A stretch of 64,000 nt of DNA from Sphingomonas populi (lineage in GTDB: Bacteria > Pseudomonadota > Alphaproteobacteria > Sphingomonadales > Sphingomonadaceae). The notes under the pieces were generated by a model. That model ran no database searches and was not told the origin of the DNA. It worked only from the letters and a program-made list of their open reading frames with translations. The first letter of the stretch is position 1; each line of letters starts with the position of its first letter. This document shows positions 8,736 through 17,384 of the stretch, one piece after another. The stretch spans positions 1 through 64,000 of the forward strand of contig NZ_SGIS01000008.1 of assembly GCF_004208535.1 (NCBI RefSeq), in the 5' to 3' direction. The position numbers and the translations under genes are program-made.

Positions 8736-9352
8736 CAGGCCACCCGCCGCCAAGGCCCGCCATATTCGGTGCCACCGAAGGGGAAGCATGTGGTCAACGC
8801 AAGGCGCGGGTGCGCGGGATCGAGCGTGTAGCTGAACTGATCCCAACGCACCGTTTCAAATCGTGTGACCCGATAGCGTTCCACCATGCCGTTCACGAAC
8901 TGCAGGCGAACATCGTCGCCCTCGCGCAGATCGCGGATGAACAGGAAGTGCGTATCGCGGTGGGCGGCGAGCACGGTGACGGGGCTCGCCGCATCGCCCT
9001 GCCGGATCATCGTCGGCCCCTCGGCAAGTTGCTCGTGCGTGCCGTTTCCGGCGAGAACGATATCGCTCACCCCCAGACGGGGAACGGTGATCCGCGCGAT
9101 GGCTCCTTCGGTCGGCAGGGCGGGCACGGGTCGCACCGCAGCGCGCGCGGGCGTCCGGGAAAGACGCCCCGGCGCGATGGCCGGAGCGGTTGGCGCTGCA
9201 ACTGTTCCTGCTTGCAAGCGCTGCTCGAACACCTGCCGCAGCCGGTGCTGCGCGATTTCCGCTCGGATCGGAACCGCAGCGCCTGCGCCCAGGCTGATCG
9301 CACCGCCCAAGCACAGCGCGAGCGAGGCGGACGAGATCGCGAGCCGCCTCAC
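8720..9352 (-). CDS. Class GN sortase
   Basis: A membrane-anchored cysteine transpeptidase of 210 residues belonging to the proteobacterial class GN sortases. An N-terminal transmembrane segment (residues about 5-28) precedes a Pro/Ala-rich linker and the sortase fold. The catalytic His131 lies in AAHRDTH, Cys189 in LALTTCFPFGG, and the catalytic Arg is 202 or 203 (GPWRR). The start overlaps the stop of the upstream target gene by ATGA, so the two are translationally coupled. Class GN sortases usually occur with a single dedicated VIT/VWA substrate, as here. What the anchored protein does in Gram-negative cells is not settled. Confidence 0.93.
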   Translation of the reverse strand: MRRLAISSASLALCLGGAISLGAGAAVPIRAEIAQHRLRQVFEQRLQAGTVAAPTAPAIAPGRLSRTPARAAVRPVPALPTEGAIARITVPRLGVSDIVLAGNGTHEQLAEGPTMIRQGDAASPVTVLAAHRDTHFLFIRDLREGDDVRLQFVNGMVERYRVTRFETVRWDQFSYTLDPAHPRLALTTCFPFGGTEYGGPWRRVAWAERL

Positions 9353-11487
9353 CGGCTCACCTCCACGCGGCCTCGGCGGCGTGCGGCAACGAGGCCGACC
9401 ACGCCGAGCACCAGCATCGCAAGCCCGCGCCAGACCGCGCCCAGAAAGCCCGTCGCGGTCTGTGGCAGGTCCATCTGCTGCTCCGCATCGGGAAGCCCCG
9501 CGGCGGGGGCTGCGGCAGGCGCATCATGGCCCAGCAGGGCATCGAAATTCCAGCCCTTGGGCAGCAGCAGCGGCAGGTCTTCGCTGGTCAGCTTCGCGCC
9601 TTCGGGCCGTGCGGAGGTTTCATCGACGGCGACGAGGCTGGTCTGCGTCGTCACCAGATCATAGGCGAGCCCAAGCTGCGCGATCTTCTCGTCGGCGGCC
9701 GCGCTCTCGAGCTGCCCCGACCAGCGCTCCGCCTCCACATCGGCAATGCTGCGGCTGGCCCAGAGCCGCGCGACCGCCGGGCTGGCTGCGGCCTGGCCGA
9801 GATCGACCCGCTGGCTCCAGCGCGTGTCGCCGATCATCCCGCTGACCACGAGCGTGCCCTTGAGATCATCCCCCTTGCCCAGCAGGACCAGCGGCTCTCC
9901 AGCGTAAAGGTCCGGCAGATCATGCGGCGTCAGATCGAGCGGCGATCCTTCCACGCGCACCGCAATGTCATGCATGGCGGGCGTTTTCAGCCGATCGAGC
10001 AGCGCGGTCATCTTCGCCAGCACTTCGTTGCCCTCGCCGATATTGGTGTAGGTGCCGCGCCCGGCTTCGGCCATGCGGCGCATCAGATAATTGTTGGGCG
10101 CGGAGCCGATCCCGACCATGAACACCCGGCTGCGCCCGCCATGCGCGGCGATCTCGGCCATCATGTCCTTTTCGTCCGAAAGGTCCCCATCGGTCAGGAA
10201 CACGATCTGGCGCACGCCCTTGTTCGCCGGGTGCCCGTCGACCAGCGCGGCCTTCAGCGCGGGCAGCATCTCGGTCCCGCCCGCAGCTTCCAGCCCGGCG
10301 GTGAACTTGCGCGCAATCTCCACCTGCTCGACGCTGGCCGGGGTGGGCTGCTCGAACAACTGCGTCATCGTGTTGTCGAAGCGGATCACGTTGAAGGTGT
10401 CTTCCGGCCGCAGCGTGCCCAGAGCATGGAGCAGGCTCTGTTTGGCCGCATCCATCGAGCCGCCGCCCATCGATCCGCTATTGTCGATCACGAAGATCAT
10501 CTCGCGCGGGGCGACCTTGCCGGGTTCGACCCGGGTCTGCGGCGTGATCGTCGCCATCACATACTGCTGGCCGCCGATCGCCTGACGGAACAGGCTGAGC
10601 ATGGGATCGGCACTGGCCGAGCGCCAGCGCAGCTCGAAGTCGCGGTCGGCCGGTTCTTCGCCCATCGCCAGCGTGATCGTCCGCTCCGCCGGCCCTGCAT
10701 CCACCACGCGGATGCGGTGATAGGGGCTGATGATGTTGGCCGGCACAAACCCCGGCGCAAGGTGAATCGTGATCGACACCGGATTGAGCGGCGCGCCCGG
10801 CGCGGCCAGCGGCGCGGTGACGCGGGCTGCGTCGGCCAGCCCGGCACTGCTCGTCAGGCTGCGCGGCGGCACGTAGCGCGGACCGACCACCAGCGGCAGG
10901 CGCATCGCATATTCGCCGCCAAGCTGGCGCACCGGAGCCTGATATTCGATCGAGATCAGCACCGTCTCGCCGGGGCCGACATTGGCGACATTGGTGCGGA
11001 ACAGGTTCGGGCGGTCCGCTTCGACCAAGCCGCTGCGCTGGCCCTGCGCCTTCGCACGCTCGTAGATGTCGCGCGCTTCGGCACGGCGCTTGATGTGGCC
11101 GACGATGACGCGCTGGCCGACGACCATCTTCAGCGTGTCCACCGCGCCATCGTCCGGCAGGGGATAGAGATAGGTTGCCTCCATCCAGCCCTTGCTGGTG
11201 TTGCGAAACGCCTGCGTCATGCGCACCCGCATGACCGGGCCGTTCACGATCACGTCCATGTCGGTGCCGAGCCGCACGGCGGGAAGTGCAGCGGGGGTGC
11301 CGTCCTTGTTGTCGCGTGCCTGGAGGAGGAGCGCGCCGCCGGCAGCGGGATCGCCTGCGTCGGCCGCCTGCGCCTGCGCGGCGGCAAGGCTGCCCAGCAC
11401 CACGCCGACAAGGCCGATCGCGCCGATGGCGAGGCGGCGGCGGGTATCTGCGGACATCGTCTGGGTGGAATAAAGACGCGGCACCAT
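9349..11487 (-). CDS. Sortase target protein with VIT and VWA domains (marine proteobacterial sortase target type)
   Basis: A 712-residue exported surface or periplasmic protein, the predicted substrate of the adjacent sortase. ATG 11487 has GGGAG 8 bases upstream. A signal peptide (after SADTRRRLAIGAIGLVG) precedes a VIT domain (about 40-180, with MRVRMTQAFRNTSKGWMEA and YLYPLPDDGAVD). A von Willebrand A domain follows with the MIDAS motif DNSGSMGGGS. The C-terminus is a tripartite sorting signal: LPQTA, a hydrophobic helix (VLGVVGLVAA) and an Arg-rich tail. Domain order resembles inter-alpha-trypsin inhibitor heavy chains. The gene is followed directly by the sortase with a 4-base overlap. 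Confidence 0.93.
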   Translation of the reverse strand: MVPRLYSTQTMSADTRRRLAIGAIGLVGVVLGSLAAAQAQAADAGDPAAGGALLLQARDNKDGTPAALPAVRLGTDMDVIVNGPVMRVRMTQAFRNTSKGWMEATYLYPLPDDGAVDTLKMVVGQRVIVGHIKRRAEARDIYERAKAQGQRSGLVEADRPNLFRTNVANVGPGETVLISIEYQAPVRQLGGEYAMRLPLVVGPRYVPPRSLTSSAGLADAARVTAPLAAPGAPLNPVSITIHLAPGFVPANIISPYHRIRVVDAGPAERTITLAMGEEPADRDFELRWRSASADPMLSLFRQAIGGQQYVMATITPQTRVEPGKVAPREMIFVIDNSGSMGGGSMDAAKQSLLHALGTLRPEDTFNVIRFDNTMTQLFEQPTPASVEQVEIARKFTAGLEAAGGTEMLPALKAALVDGHPANKGVRQIVFLTDGDLSDEKDMMAEIAAHGGRSRVFMVGIGSAPNNYLMRRMAEAGRGTYTNIGEGNEVLAKMTALLDRLKTPAMHDIAVRVEGSPLDLTPHDLPDLYAGEPLVLLGKGDDLKGTLVVSGMIGDTRWSQRVDLGQAAASPAVARLWASRSIADVEAERWSGQLESAAADEKIAQLGLAYDLVTTQTSLVAVDETSARPEGAKLTSEDLPLLLPKGWNFDALLGHDAPAAAPAAGLPDAEQQMDLPQTATGFLGAVWRGLAMLVLGVVGLVAARRRGRVEVSR

Positions 11488-11667
11488 GGCAAGGCTCCCT
11501 ATTGGGTGGAGCCATTCCGTTAGACACCGCCAATGCCGGACCGCCACGCGAAAGGTCCGCCAGCTTTGGCCAGACGGGGACCAGGAGCGGCGAGGATTGG
11601 CGATTTGGACGCTAACCCTTGACGAAATGTGCGGATTTGTGTCGGGTTGTCCGGTAGGGAGATCATG

Positions 11668-12420
11668 ATGCGCGACGAAGAGCCGTTGCAGAGCGGCGAA
11701 AACGACCAGATCGCCGCGCGGCTTCGGGAAGAACTCGCCCGGCGGCGCATCTCGCGCCAAGCTCTGGCCGACATGGCACGAATCAGCCTCTCCACGCTGG
11801 AGAAGGCGCTGTCCGGCAGCCGCCCGTTTTCGCTGGCAACGGTCGTGCGGATCGAGGATGTGCTGGCGACCGCGCTGCGCCCCGGCAGCGCCGCTCCGTC
11901 GCCGCCGCCGGATGCGCTGCTCGCCCCGGCGCATATGGGCTCTTACAGCCGCCCGGCGGTGCGCTGGATCGAGGGCGCCTACCTCACCCTGCGCCCGGCG
12001 TTCAGCCAGCCAGGCGCGATCTATGCCTATTGCACCGAGATTTTCTGGGACAGTGCGGGCGCGCATCTGCGCTTTACCGAAAGCGAGCGGGCGGACCGGA
12101 CCTTCACCCAGGCCGGCTATGTCTCGATGCCCAACCTTTCCGGCCACACCTATCTGGTGACCAGCGAGGAAGGGCAATATCGACTGATCATGTTGGGGCG
12201 TGGCACGCGCGAGCGGCGCATGTTCGGCCTGCTTTCAACCCTGCAGGCCGGGCCGGGATCGCAACTCCTGCCCGTCGCCAGCCCCATCGCGCTGGTCCCG
12301 CTCGAACAGATCGAAGACCCGCATTTCGGGGTCCTTCTGGCCGGAAACGATTTTTACGCGCCCTACCGCCAGATCCTCGACCATGCCGTCGCCAGCGACT
12401 TCTGCCGCTGGCACGCGTGA
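11668..12420 (+). CDS. XRE-type helix-turn-helix regulator with C-terminal sensor-like domain
   Basis: A 250-residue protein with an N-terminal lambda-repressor-like helix-turn-helix (about residues 12-65: ELARRRISRQALADMARIS, LSTLEKALSGSRPFS). An unnamed C-terminal region follows (AVRWIEGAYLTLRPAFSQPG and onwards). ATG 11668 gives the better spacing (6 bases) to AGGGAG; the ATG at 11665 is also possible. It is transcribed divergently from the sortase target/sortase operon, with 180 bases between starts, so it is the obvious candidate regulator of that pair. The ligand is unknown. The C-terminal domain could read a small molecule or be only structural. Confidence 0.8.
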   Translation: MRDEEPLQSGENDQIAARLREELARRRISRQALADMARISLSTLEKALSGSRPFSLATVVRIEDVLATALRPGSAAPSPPPDALLAPAHMGSYSRPAVRWIEGAYLTLRPAFSQPGAIYAYCTEIFWDSAGAHLRFTESERADRTFTQAGYVSMPNLSGHTYLVTSEEGQYRLIMLGRGTRERRMFGLLSTLQAGPGSQLLPVASPIALVPLEQIEDPHFGVLLAGNDFYAPYRQILDHAVASDFCRWHA

Positions 12421-12699
12421 AGGCCCAGGAGGGACGGTGCAAGGCCGCAGCGCAGTGGTTTGAACGAGGACTCGGCACGCCGAGATGGTGCGGTTGCCGC
12501 AGGGGGGGGCATCAGCAGATCGCTGGCTCTGCGCGGGGCGTTGCCGGGCTTCCGGTCTGTCACGATGCGATTTATCAACATGTTTACGGTGCTGAACGCC
12601 GACGATAAGAGCTTTGGCGATCGTTGCTAAGCGCGCGTCGATCACGACGCCGTCACTACGCCCGCAAACCGCGCGGGGTCCATATTCCCTTCGCCAATA

Positions 12700-13134
12700 C
12701 GATCGGTCAGCGCCTACGATGAGCGGACGGTTGCCCTGATCCATGAAGATCGTCTTGAGCGACACGTCGATCGCCAGATGCCGACGGGATAATTCCGCGA
12801 TCGCACGCGGCGCCAACGACCAGCTCAGCGCTTCCTGGCATCCGACAACCAGTTCACCCGTGAGCTTGCGCTCTCTCGCCGTGAACATCCCGTCGATGTC
12901 CGCGACCTGTTGCAGCCAGGGCCGGGCCACCCGAACCAGCCGGACTCCATCTGCGGTCAACCCCACGCCAACCGACCGTCGCCGTATCAACAGACAGGTG
13001 CCTAACTCTTCTTCCAGGGCGTCGATTGCATAGCTCACGGCGGAAGGCGACATGTGCAGCCGCGCTCCTGCCGTAGCGATGCTGCCAGTGTCCGCAGCCG
13101 CGATGAAACTGCGCAGATGTTCGAGCTTGAGCAT
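12700..13134 (-). pseudogene. LysR-family regulator, 3'-truncated
   Basis: ATG 13134 follows a good ribosome-binding site (GAGGA) and opens a typical LysR N-terminus: MLKLEHLRSFIAAADTGSIA, then HMSPSAVSYAIDALEEELG. The effector domain starts normally (KLTGELVVGCQEALSWSLAP, then DVSLKTIFMDQGNRPL). After about residue 140 the expected sequence (usually GxxDVLVTF...) is lost, although the frame stays open into the antisense of the XRE gene's 3' end. I read this as a truncated or rearranged gene. The bases from 12421 to about 12700 hold no recognisable gene. It lies divergent to the acyl-CoA ligase, which it may once have controlled. Confidence 0.65.
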
Positions 13135-13334
13135 CACTTCCTCAGAATATTCGAGCAAGAAGTGTCGATAATAGCATTTTTCAAATGTTCGCGGCTGTGA
13201 CAGCCTGCGGAGCGAAACGAGGAAAATGCCTCGAACCTGCGGAGAGAAATGATGCCCGGAATCATATCGGAAGGTTGGGCACACCTCTCTACAGGACGCG
13301 CGTTGCCAGCGACGATCCGACGCGGACACGTAGC

Positions 13335-14951
13335 ATGACTCGGGAAATCTGCACGGCGCTGGCGCATTTCAACACGCTTTCGCAATTCTTCGAATATCAA
13401 TGTTCGCGGTTCGCCGACCGGGCGGCGGTCTTCCAGCGGGATCGCGTCCTGTCTTATACCGAGCTGTGGCGAGATGCCGATTATTTGGGCGGATATCTTC
13501 AACGCCATTGCTCGGTAGAGCCGGACTCCCGGGTGGCGGTGATGCTGCCCAATCAAGCTGAGTTCGTCGTCGCGACATGCGCAATTCAGCGCGTCGGCGC
13601 AGTGCAGGTGAACGTCAATCCGCACTATGTTCCGCGCGAACTGCACCACCAGCTTTCCGATGCCGGCGCCAGCGTCATCATCCTTTCCGCTGAAACCCTG
13701 GCCATTCTGGAGGCGGCAAAGGTCGGCACGCTCGAACATGCGATCGTGATCGACCTCGAAAACCCCCCGGGGTCGCTTCCGCCACACGGTCGACAGCCAA
13801 TGTGGCTGTCCTCTTACGGCGCGGCGCTGGCGATGGGAGAGAGCGTGAGGGCGGTGCCTCTCCGTAGCCGCGATGATCTGGCGTTTTTGCAATACACGGG
13901 TGGCACGACCGGGCAGCCGAAGGGCGCCATGCTCAGTCATGGCAATATCCTGTCGAATATCGAACAGGTCAGCCAATGGCTTCAGGAGGATTTCGGCAGG
14001 CGCACGCCGGTCGCGCTGACGGCCATTCCGCTCTACCATATTTTCGCGCTGACGGTGAATATGTTCACCGTCATGGCTTGGGGCGGGAGCAATGTGCTCA
14101 TCCGAAATCCTCGCGATTCGGCCGGTCTTCTCGCCGAATGGGACCGACATCCGGTCAACTTCGTCACCGGCGTCAACACGTTGTTCAAGTCGTTGCTTTC
14201 GACACGCGATCTGGCAGCAGTGAAGATCGAGCCGGACGTGCTGACGATGGGTGGTGGCGCGACGATCCAGCGCAGTGTCTCGGATGCGTGGGAAACACTG
14301 ACCGGGCGTCCGATCGTCGAGGGCTATGGGCTGTCCGAAACGTCGCCGGTCCTGACCTGCATGCCGGCATCGGAACGCCGGTTCCGGGGCGGCATCGGCC
14401 TGCCCGTGCCCGGTACGGAGATCGTCATACGCGGCCCGGACGATAAGGATTTGATCGCAGGCCAGGTTGGCGAACTTTGCGCGCGCGGCCCGCAAGTCAT
14501 GCGGGGCTATTGGCGACAGCCGGAGGCAACGGCACGGGCGATCACCGGCGACGGTTTCTTCCGTACCGGCGACCTCGCGGTGCGGGAGGCGGACGGCTAT
14601 CTGCGGATCGTCGATCGCGCCAAGGACATGATCCTGGTGTCCGGCTTCAACGTCTATCCCAACGAAATCGAGGAGACGGTCGCCGCGGTGGCGGCGGTGG
14701 CGGAATGCGCCTGCGTCGGTGTGCAGGATGAAAAGACGGGTGAGGCCGTCGCCCTGTTCGTGAAACCGTCCGTACCCGGCTTGAGCGAAGCCACGATCCT
14801 GGCGCATTGCCGCGCCAATCTCACGCCCTACAAGGTGCCGGTCCACATTTTCATCGTCGACGCGATCCCACAGTCCGCCGTCGGCAAGATTCTGCGTCAC
14901 ATGTTACGGCTGAAAGCGACCGAACTGATCCAGATTGCCCGCAATCCGTAA
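13335..14951 (+). CDS. Long-chain acyl-CoA synthetase-like AMP-binding enzyme
   Basis: An ATP-dependent acid-CoA ligase of 538 residues in the ANL (adenylate-forming) superfamily: acid + ATP + CoA gives acyl-CoA + AMP + PPi. The P-loop is YTGGTTGQPKGAMLSH, motif A5 is GYGLSETSP, and the hinge and C-terminal core are FRTGDLA...DGYLRIVDRAKDMILVSG. The acyl-transfer region has NVYPNEIEE and the catalytic lysine lies in GKILR near the end. The overall pattern resembles FadD. ATG 13335 is preferred by alignment, although its ribosome-binding site is weak. The chain length of the substrate cannot be judged. No beta-oxidation genes are adjacent. Confidence 0.88.
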   Translation: MTREICTALAHFNTLSQFFEYQCSRFADRAAVFQRDRVLSYTELWRDADYLGGYLQRHCSVEPDSRVAVMLPNQAEFVVATCAIQRVGAVQVNVNPHYVPRELHHQLSDAGASVIILSAETLAILEAAKVGTLEHAIVIDLENPPGSLPPHGRQPMWLSSYGAALAMGESVRAVPLRSRDDLAFLQYTGGTTGQPKGAMLSHGNILSNIEQVSQWLQEDFGRRTPVALTAIPLYHIFALTVNMFTVMAWGGSNVLIRNPRDSAGLLAEWDRHPVNFVTGVNTLFKSLLSTRDLAAVKIEPDVLTMGGGATIQRSVSDAWETLTGRPIVEGYGLSETSPVLTCMPASERRFRGGIGLPVPGTEIVIRGPDDKDLIAGQVGELCARGPQVMRGYWRQPEATARAITGDGFFRTGDLAVREADGYLRIVDRAKDMILVSGFNVYPNEIEETVAAVAAVAECACVGVQDEKTGEAVALFVKPSVPGLSEATILAHCRANLTPYKVPVHIFIVDAIPQSAVGKILRHMLRLKATELIQIARNP

Positions 14952-15019
14952 GGTCCGACGGCTATCGTCCTGCGGCGTTGCTGGCGCGCGGCAGTCGTTG
15001 CGCCGCGCCAGCATCGCAC

Positions 15020-15053
15020 GACGCTATTTCACCGCTTCGGCGATGGGTCGCTT
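15020..15053. repeat. 34-base copy of the 3' end of the hydrolase gene at 56.13 kb
   Basis: Positions 15020-15053 match 56126-56159 at 32 of 34 bases, including 23 identical bases in a row. At 56 kb this is the C-terminal coding end (minus strand, KRPAAEAVK then TAG) of an alpha/beta hydrolase. Here the minus strand reads KRPIAEAVK then TAG. It is probably the tail of a lost paralogue. The surrounding 14952-15113 gap holds no complete gene. Confidence 0.6.
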
Positions 15054-15113
15054 TTCGCTTCCTAACCGCGCAGTCGCCGCGCCGGCGATCCGCGCCACCT
15101 GCTCGCCGATCCC

Positions 15114-15743
15114 TCAGCCGTCCAGTGCCCAGCGGTAACGCCCGGTCAGCGGGTGGTCGAACAATGCAACTTCCTCGCGCGCGCCGCCGCCGATATTGTG
15201 GATCACGGTGCCGGGCCGTCCGACCGAGACAATCCCGATGTGCGGCAGGCGGCCGCCGATCATGCTGGTGAAGATGTCGCCGGGCCGCCATCCCCCCGGT
15301 CCGGCCGGGATCGGCAATCGCGCGTTCCGCCGGGCGAAGAAGGTGGCGAGATTCGGCACCCGGCGATGATCGATGTTGCGGTCGGGGTGCTGCAGTCCCC
15401 AGCGATGCGGGTAAGCGGAGAAGTTCGCTCGCATGTCGGCGTTCACCAGCGCCTGTAGGTCGAGCCCGAAGCCGTCGCGATAGGCGCGGATCAGCACGTC
15501 TGTGCACACGCCCTTGCCGCGCGGAACGTCACCGCCCGGGAACGTCAGCGTCGTATAACCTGGATCGTAAACGAGCGTGACGCCGACCTGCCGGCGTGCC
15601 GCCGCAATCAACGCCCCCGCCGAGCGGTGCGGTGCGACGCTTGCCATCACGCCCGCCGGCACGGCCAGCGCCATGCCGAGGAGCAGGCCGCGCCGCGAGA
15701 GTGTGGCACCACCCGGCACGGCGGTTGAAGGTTCCGCGATCAT
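15114..15743 (-). CDS. DUF1287-family protein, Tat-type signal
   Basis: A 209-residue exported protein of the DUF1287 family, which has an NlpC/P60-like fold and an unknown substrate. SRRGLLLGMALAVPAGVMA near residue 16 is a probable twin-arginine or Sec signal. The mature region shows DUF1287 hallmarks: LVYDPGYTTLTFPGGDVPRG, GVCTDVLIRAYR, LQALVNADMRANFSAYP, RNIDHRRVPNLATFF, and a late SMIGGRLPHIGIVS with Cys and His in catalytic-like positions. After its TGA the same frame continues for 29 more codons to a TAG at 15024-15026, in the duplicated sequence noted separately. It has no obvious operon partner. Confidence 0.87.
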   Translation of the reverse strand: MIAEPSTAVPGGATLSRRGLLLGMALAVPAGVMASVAPHRSAGALIAAARRQVGVTLVYDPGYTTLTFPGGDVPRGKGVCTDVLIRAYRDGFGLDLQALVNADMRANFSAYPHRWGLQHPDRNIDHRRVPNLATFFARRNARLPIPAGPGGWRPGDIFTSMIGGRLPHIGIVSVGRPGTVIHNIGGGAREEVALFDHPLTGRYRWALDG

Positions 15744-15865
15744 GCTTCGAGCATAACGGATTTAATCCTTCAGGTCACGGCGGCACATCCGGCGGGGGGG
15801 ACGCGCCGCGCCATAGCGAGTGCAGGATGCCGGACGGGCAGGAAGACGCTATGGAGGCAGACGCT

Positions 15866-16213
15866 ATGATGCCCGCACTCACTTTGGTCCTGGCGCTGGC
15901 CGCCCACACCGACGCTCCGGCTCAGGCCGGAACCGCGTGTCCGGCGCGCTGGGCGGGACTGCCTCTGAAGGGCGGCGTGGTGTATGACGGGCCGCCCGGG
16001 GGGAATGCGATTCTCAAGCCAGAGGACGGCGACCGGGCGGACAACGGCACGTCCACCTGGCCCGGCCTGGCATACATCTATCAGATGAAGCGCAAGGTGT
16101 GGCTCGGCTGCTCCTATGTCGACGACGCGGCGATATATGTGCCCGTCGAGCGCCCCGTCAGGATGTGCCGTTACGTCGCGCGGCGCGGGTTGGTGAGGCT
16201 GTATTGCCGCTGA
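15866..16213 (+). CDS. STY0301-like small secreted protein
   Basis: A 115-residue exported protein. A GGAGG 8 bases upstream favours ATG 15866; ATGs at 15851 and 15869 are alternatives. After the signal peptide the mature part begins near TACPARWAGLPLKGG and includes GPPGGNAILKP, CSYVDDAAIYVPV and a final MCRY...LYCR. The Cys spacing and the GP..N..L.P pattern resemble the STY0301 family of small periplasmic proteins, whose function is unknown. It is alone between convergent or divergent neighbours. Confidence 0.6.
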   Translation: MMPALTLVLALAAHTDAPAQAGTACPARWAGLPLKGGVVYDGPPGGNAILKPEDGDRADNGTSTWPGLAYIYQMKRKVWLGCSYVDDAAIYVPVERPVRMCRYVARRGLVRLYCR

Positions 16214-16361
16214 TCCGCGCCCAGCGGAGCCTCCTTGTTCCAGCCGCGCTCGGCCGTGCTGCGGCGACGCGGATCGTGCCACGGCATGATCGATCGCCGG
16301 CGCGCAACGCAACCGCACCTTGCACGTTCGTGCGTGACGATTTGGCGCGGGATGCAAGCGG

Positions 16362-17384
16362 ATGACGAGCGCGGGAACACCGGACGACTATCGCCGCTTC
16401 GGCCTCGCCTTCACCGGAACGCGTCCGGTGCTCACGCTCGGCGATCCGGGCATCGATCAGGCCTGGATGCAGCGTTACCGCTTGGGCAAGATCGTCGCGA
16501 TAGTCTGGTACATCGCGTTCCCGATACTGCTGGCGGCAGGGTTGATATCGGCGCGCGGCCCGTTCGGCTGGCTCGAGACGTGGCAGTTGCGGACGTTCGG
16601 CTCGAACAGCGTCATCCTGCTGGCAATCCCGTTCACACCGATCGCCTTCCTGCCGCTGGTTGTAGCGCGGATGAGCAGGATCGATCGGGGGGCGCCGTTC
16701 CGCCTTGGCATGCGACAGGCGTTCGACACCACATGGGGTCCGCGGGTGAGCACGGGCATCGACGCGTTGCCGCGGCGTCTGCGGCTGACCAAACAGATCG
16801 CGGGCGCGGTCGCCACGATCGGCGCGGTGGCTTTGGCCGGGTTCGTGGCGAAGGGCGTTCACGACTCTTCCGCTCCCCACGCCCCCCTCGCCGAGATGTC
16901 CCACGCTGTCCTGACCGATCCCGCGACGTCGCTGCCCGACGCCATCAGGGTCACCAAGGTCACGGCCGAGAGATCGCCGGAATGGGCGCATGATTATCGT
17001 GTCCGTCAAGACGTTCATCGCGACGTCTATTTCGCCCTGCGGCCGGCGGGTGAGGCCAGCGCGCGCGCCGTCTCACTGCTCGAAGTCGATCACACCAGTC
17101 CGCACTATGGCGAAGCGATCTGGAACATGATCGATCCGCCCGGCGCACGGGAAGGCGTGCCCCAACGGCTGGACGACTGGACGGCAGAGCAACTGCGTCG
17201 CGCCGGCTTCCGGCTGGCGCCTCATGTGGTGCTGCTGGAGCGCCGACAGTTGGACGGCAGGAACCCTAACCCGGATCCGATCGACGACCTCCTCTACTGC
17301 ATCCTCGCTGCGACCGCAGCGTTCTCCGGCTTGATGGCGATGTGGGTTGCGCACCGTGCCACCCACACGCAGTCGCAAGCATGA
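16362..17384 (+). CDS. Uncharacterised membrane protein
   Basis: A 340-residue protein I do not recognise. Hydrophobic segments sit at about 44-63 (IVAIVWYIAFPILLAAGLI), 80-102 (SVILLAIPFTPIAFLPLVV), 147-165 and 308-330, so roughly four membrane helices are likely. A soluble stretch (about 166-300) lies between the third and fourth helices. No catalytic motif is seen. Its stop overlaps the start of the next gene (ATGA at 17381-17384), so it is co-transcribed and probably coupled with the DUF3592-like protein, suggesting a joint envelope role. The ribosome-binding site at ATG 16362 is weak. Confidence 0.7.
   Translation: MTSAGTPDDYRRFGLAFTGTRPVLTLGDPGIDQAWMQRYRLGKIVAIVWYIAFPILLAAGLISARGPFGWLETWQLRTFGSNSVILLAIPFTPIAFLPLVVARMSRIDRGAPFRLGMRQAFDTTWGPRVSTGIDALPRRLRLTKQIAGAVATIGAVALAGFVAKGVHDSSAPHAPLAEMSHAVLTDPATSLPDAIRVTKVTAERSPEWAHDYRVRQDVHRDVYFALRPAGEASARAVSLLEVDHTSPHYGEAIWNMIDPPGAREGVPQRLDDWTAEQLRRAGFRLAPHVVLLERRQLDGRNPNPDPIDDLLYCILAATAAFSGLMAMWVAHRATHTQSQA

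Noticed and set aside
9526..11523. Plus-strand open frame (about 665 codons) opposite the sortase target gene
   Set aside because: It is antisense to the VIT/VWA protein, with no start context and histidine/arginine-rich noise composition.
15114..15743. Extended DUF1287 protein through its stop to 15024
   Set aside because: A normal TGA ends the gene after the family's usual last motif (LTGRYRW); the continuing frame is better explained by the duplicated tail and chance.
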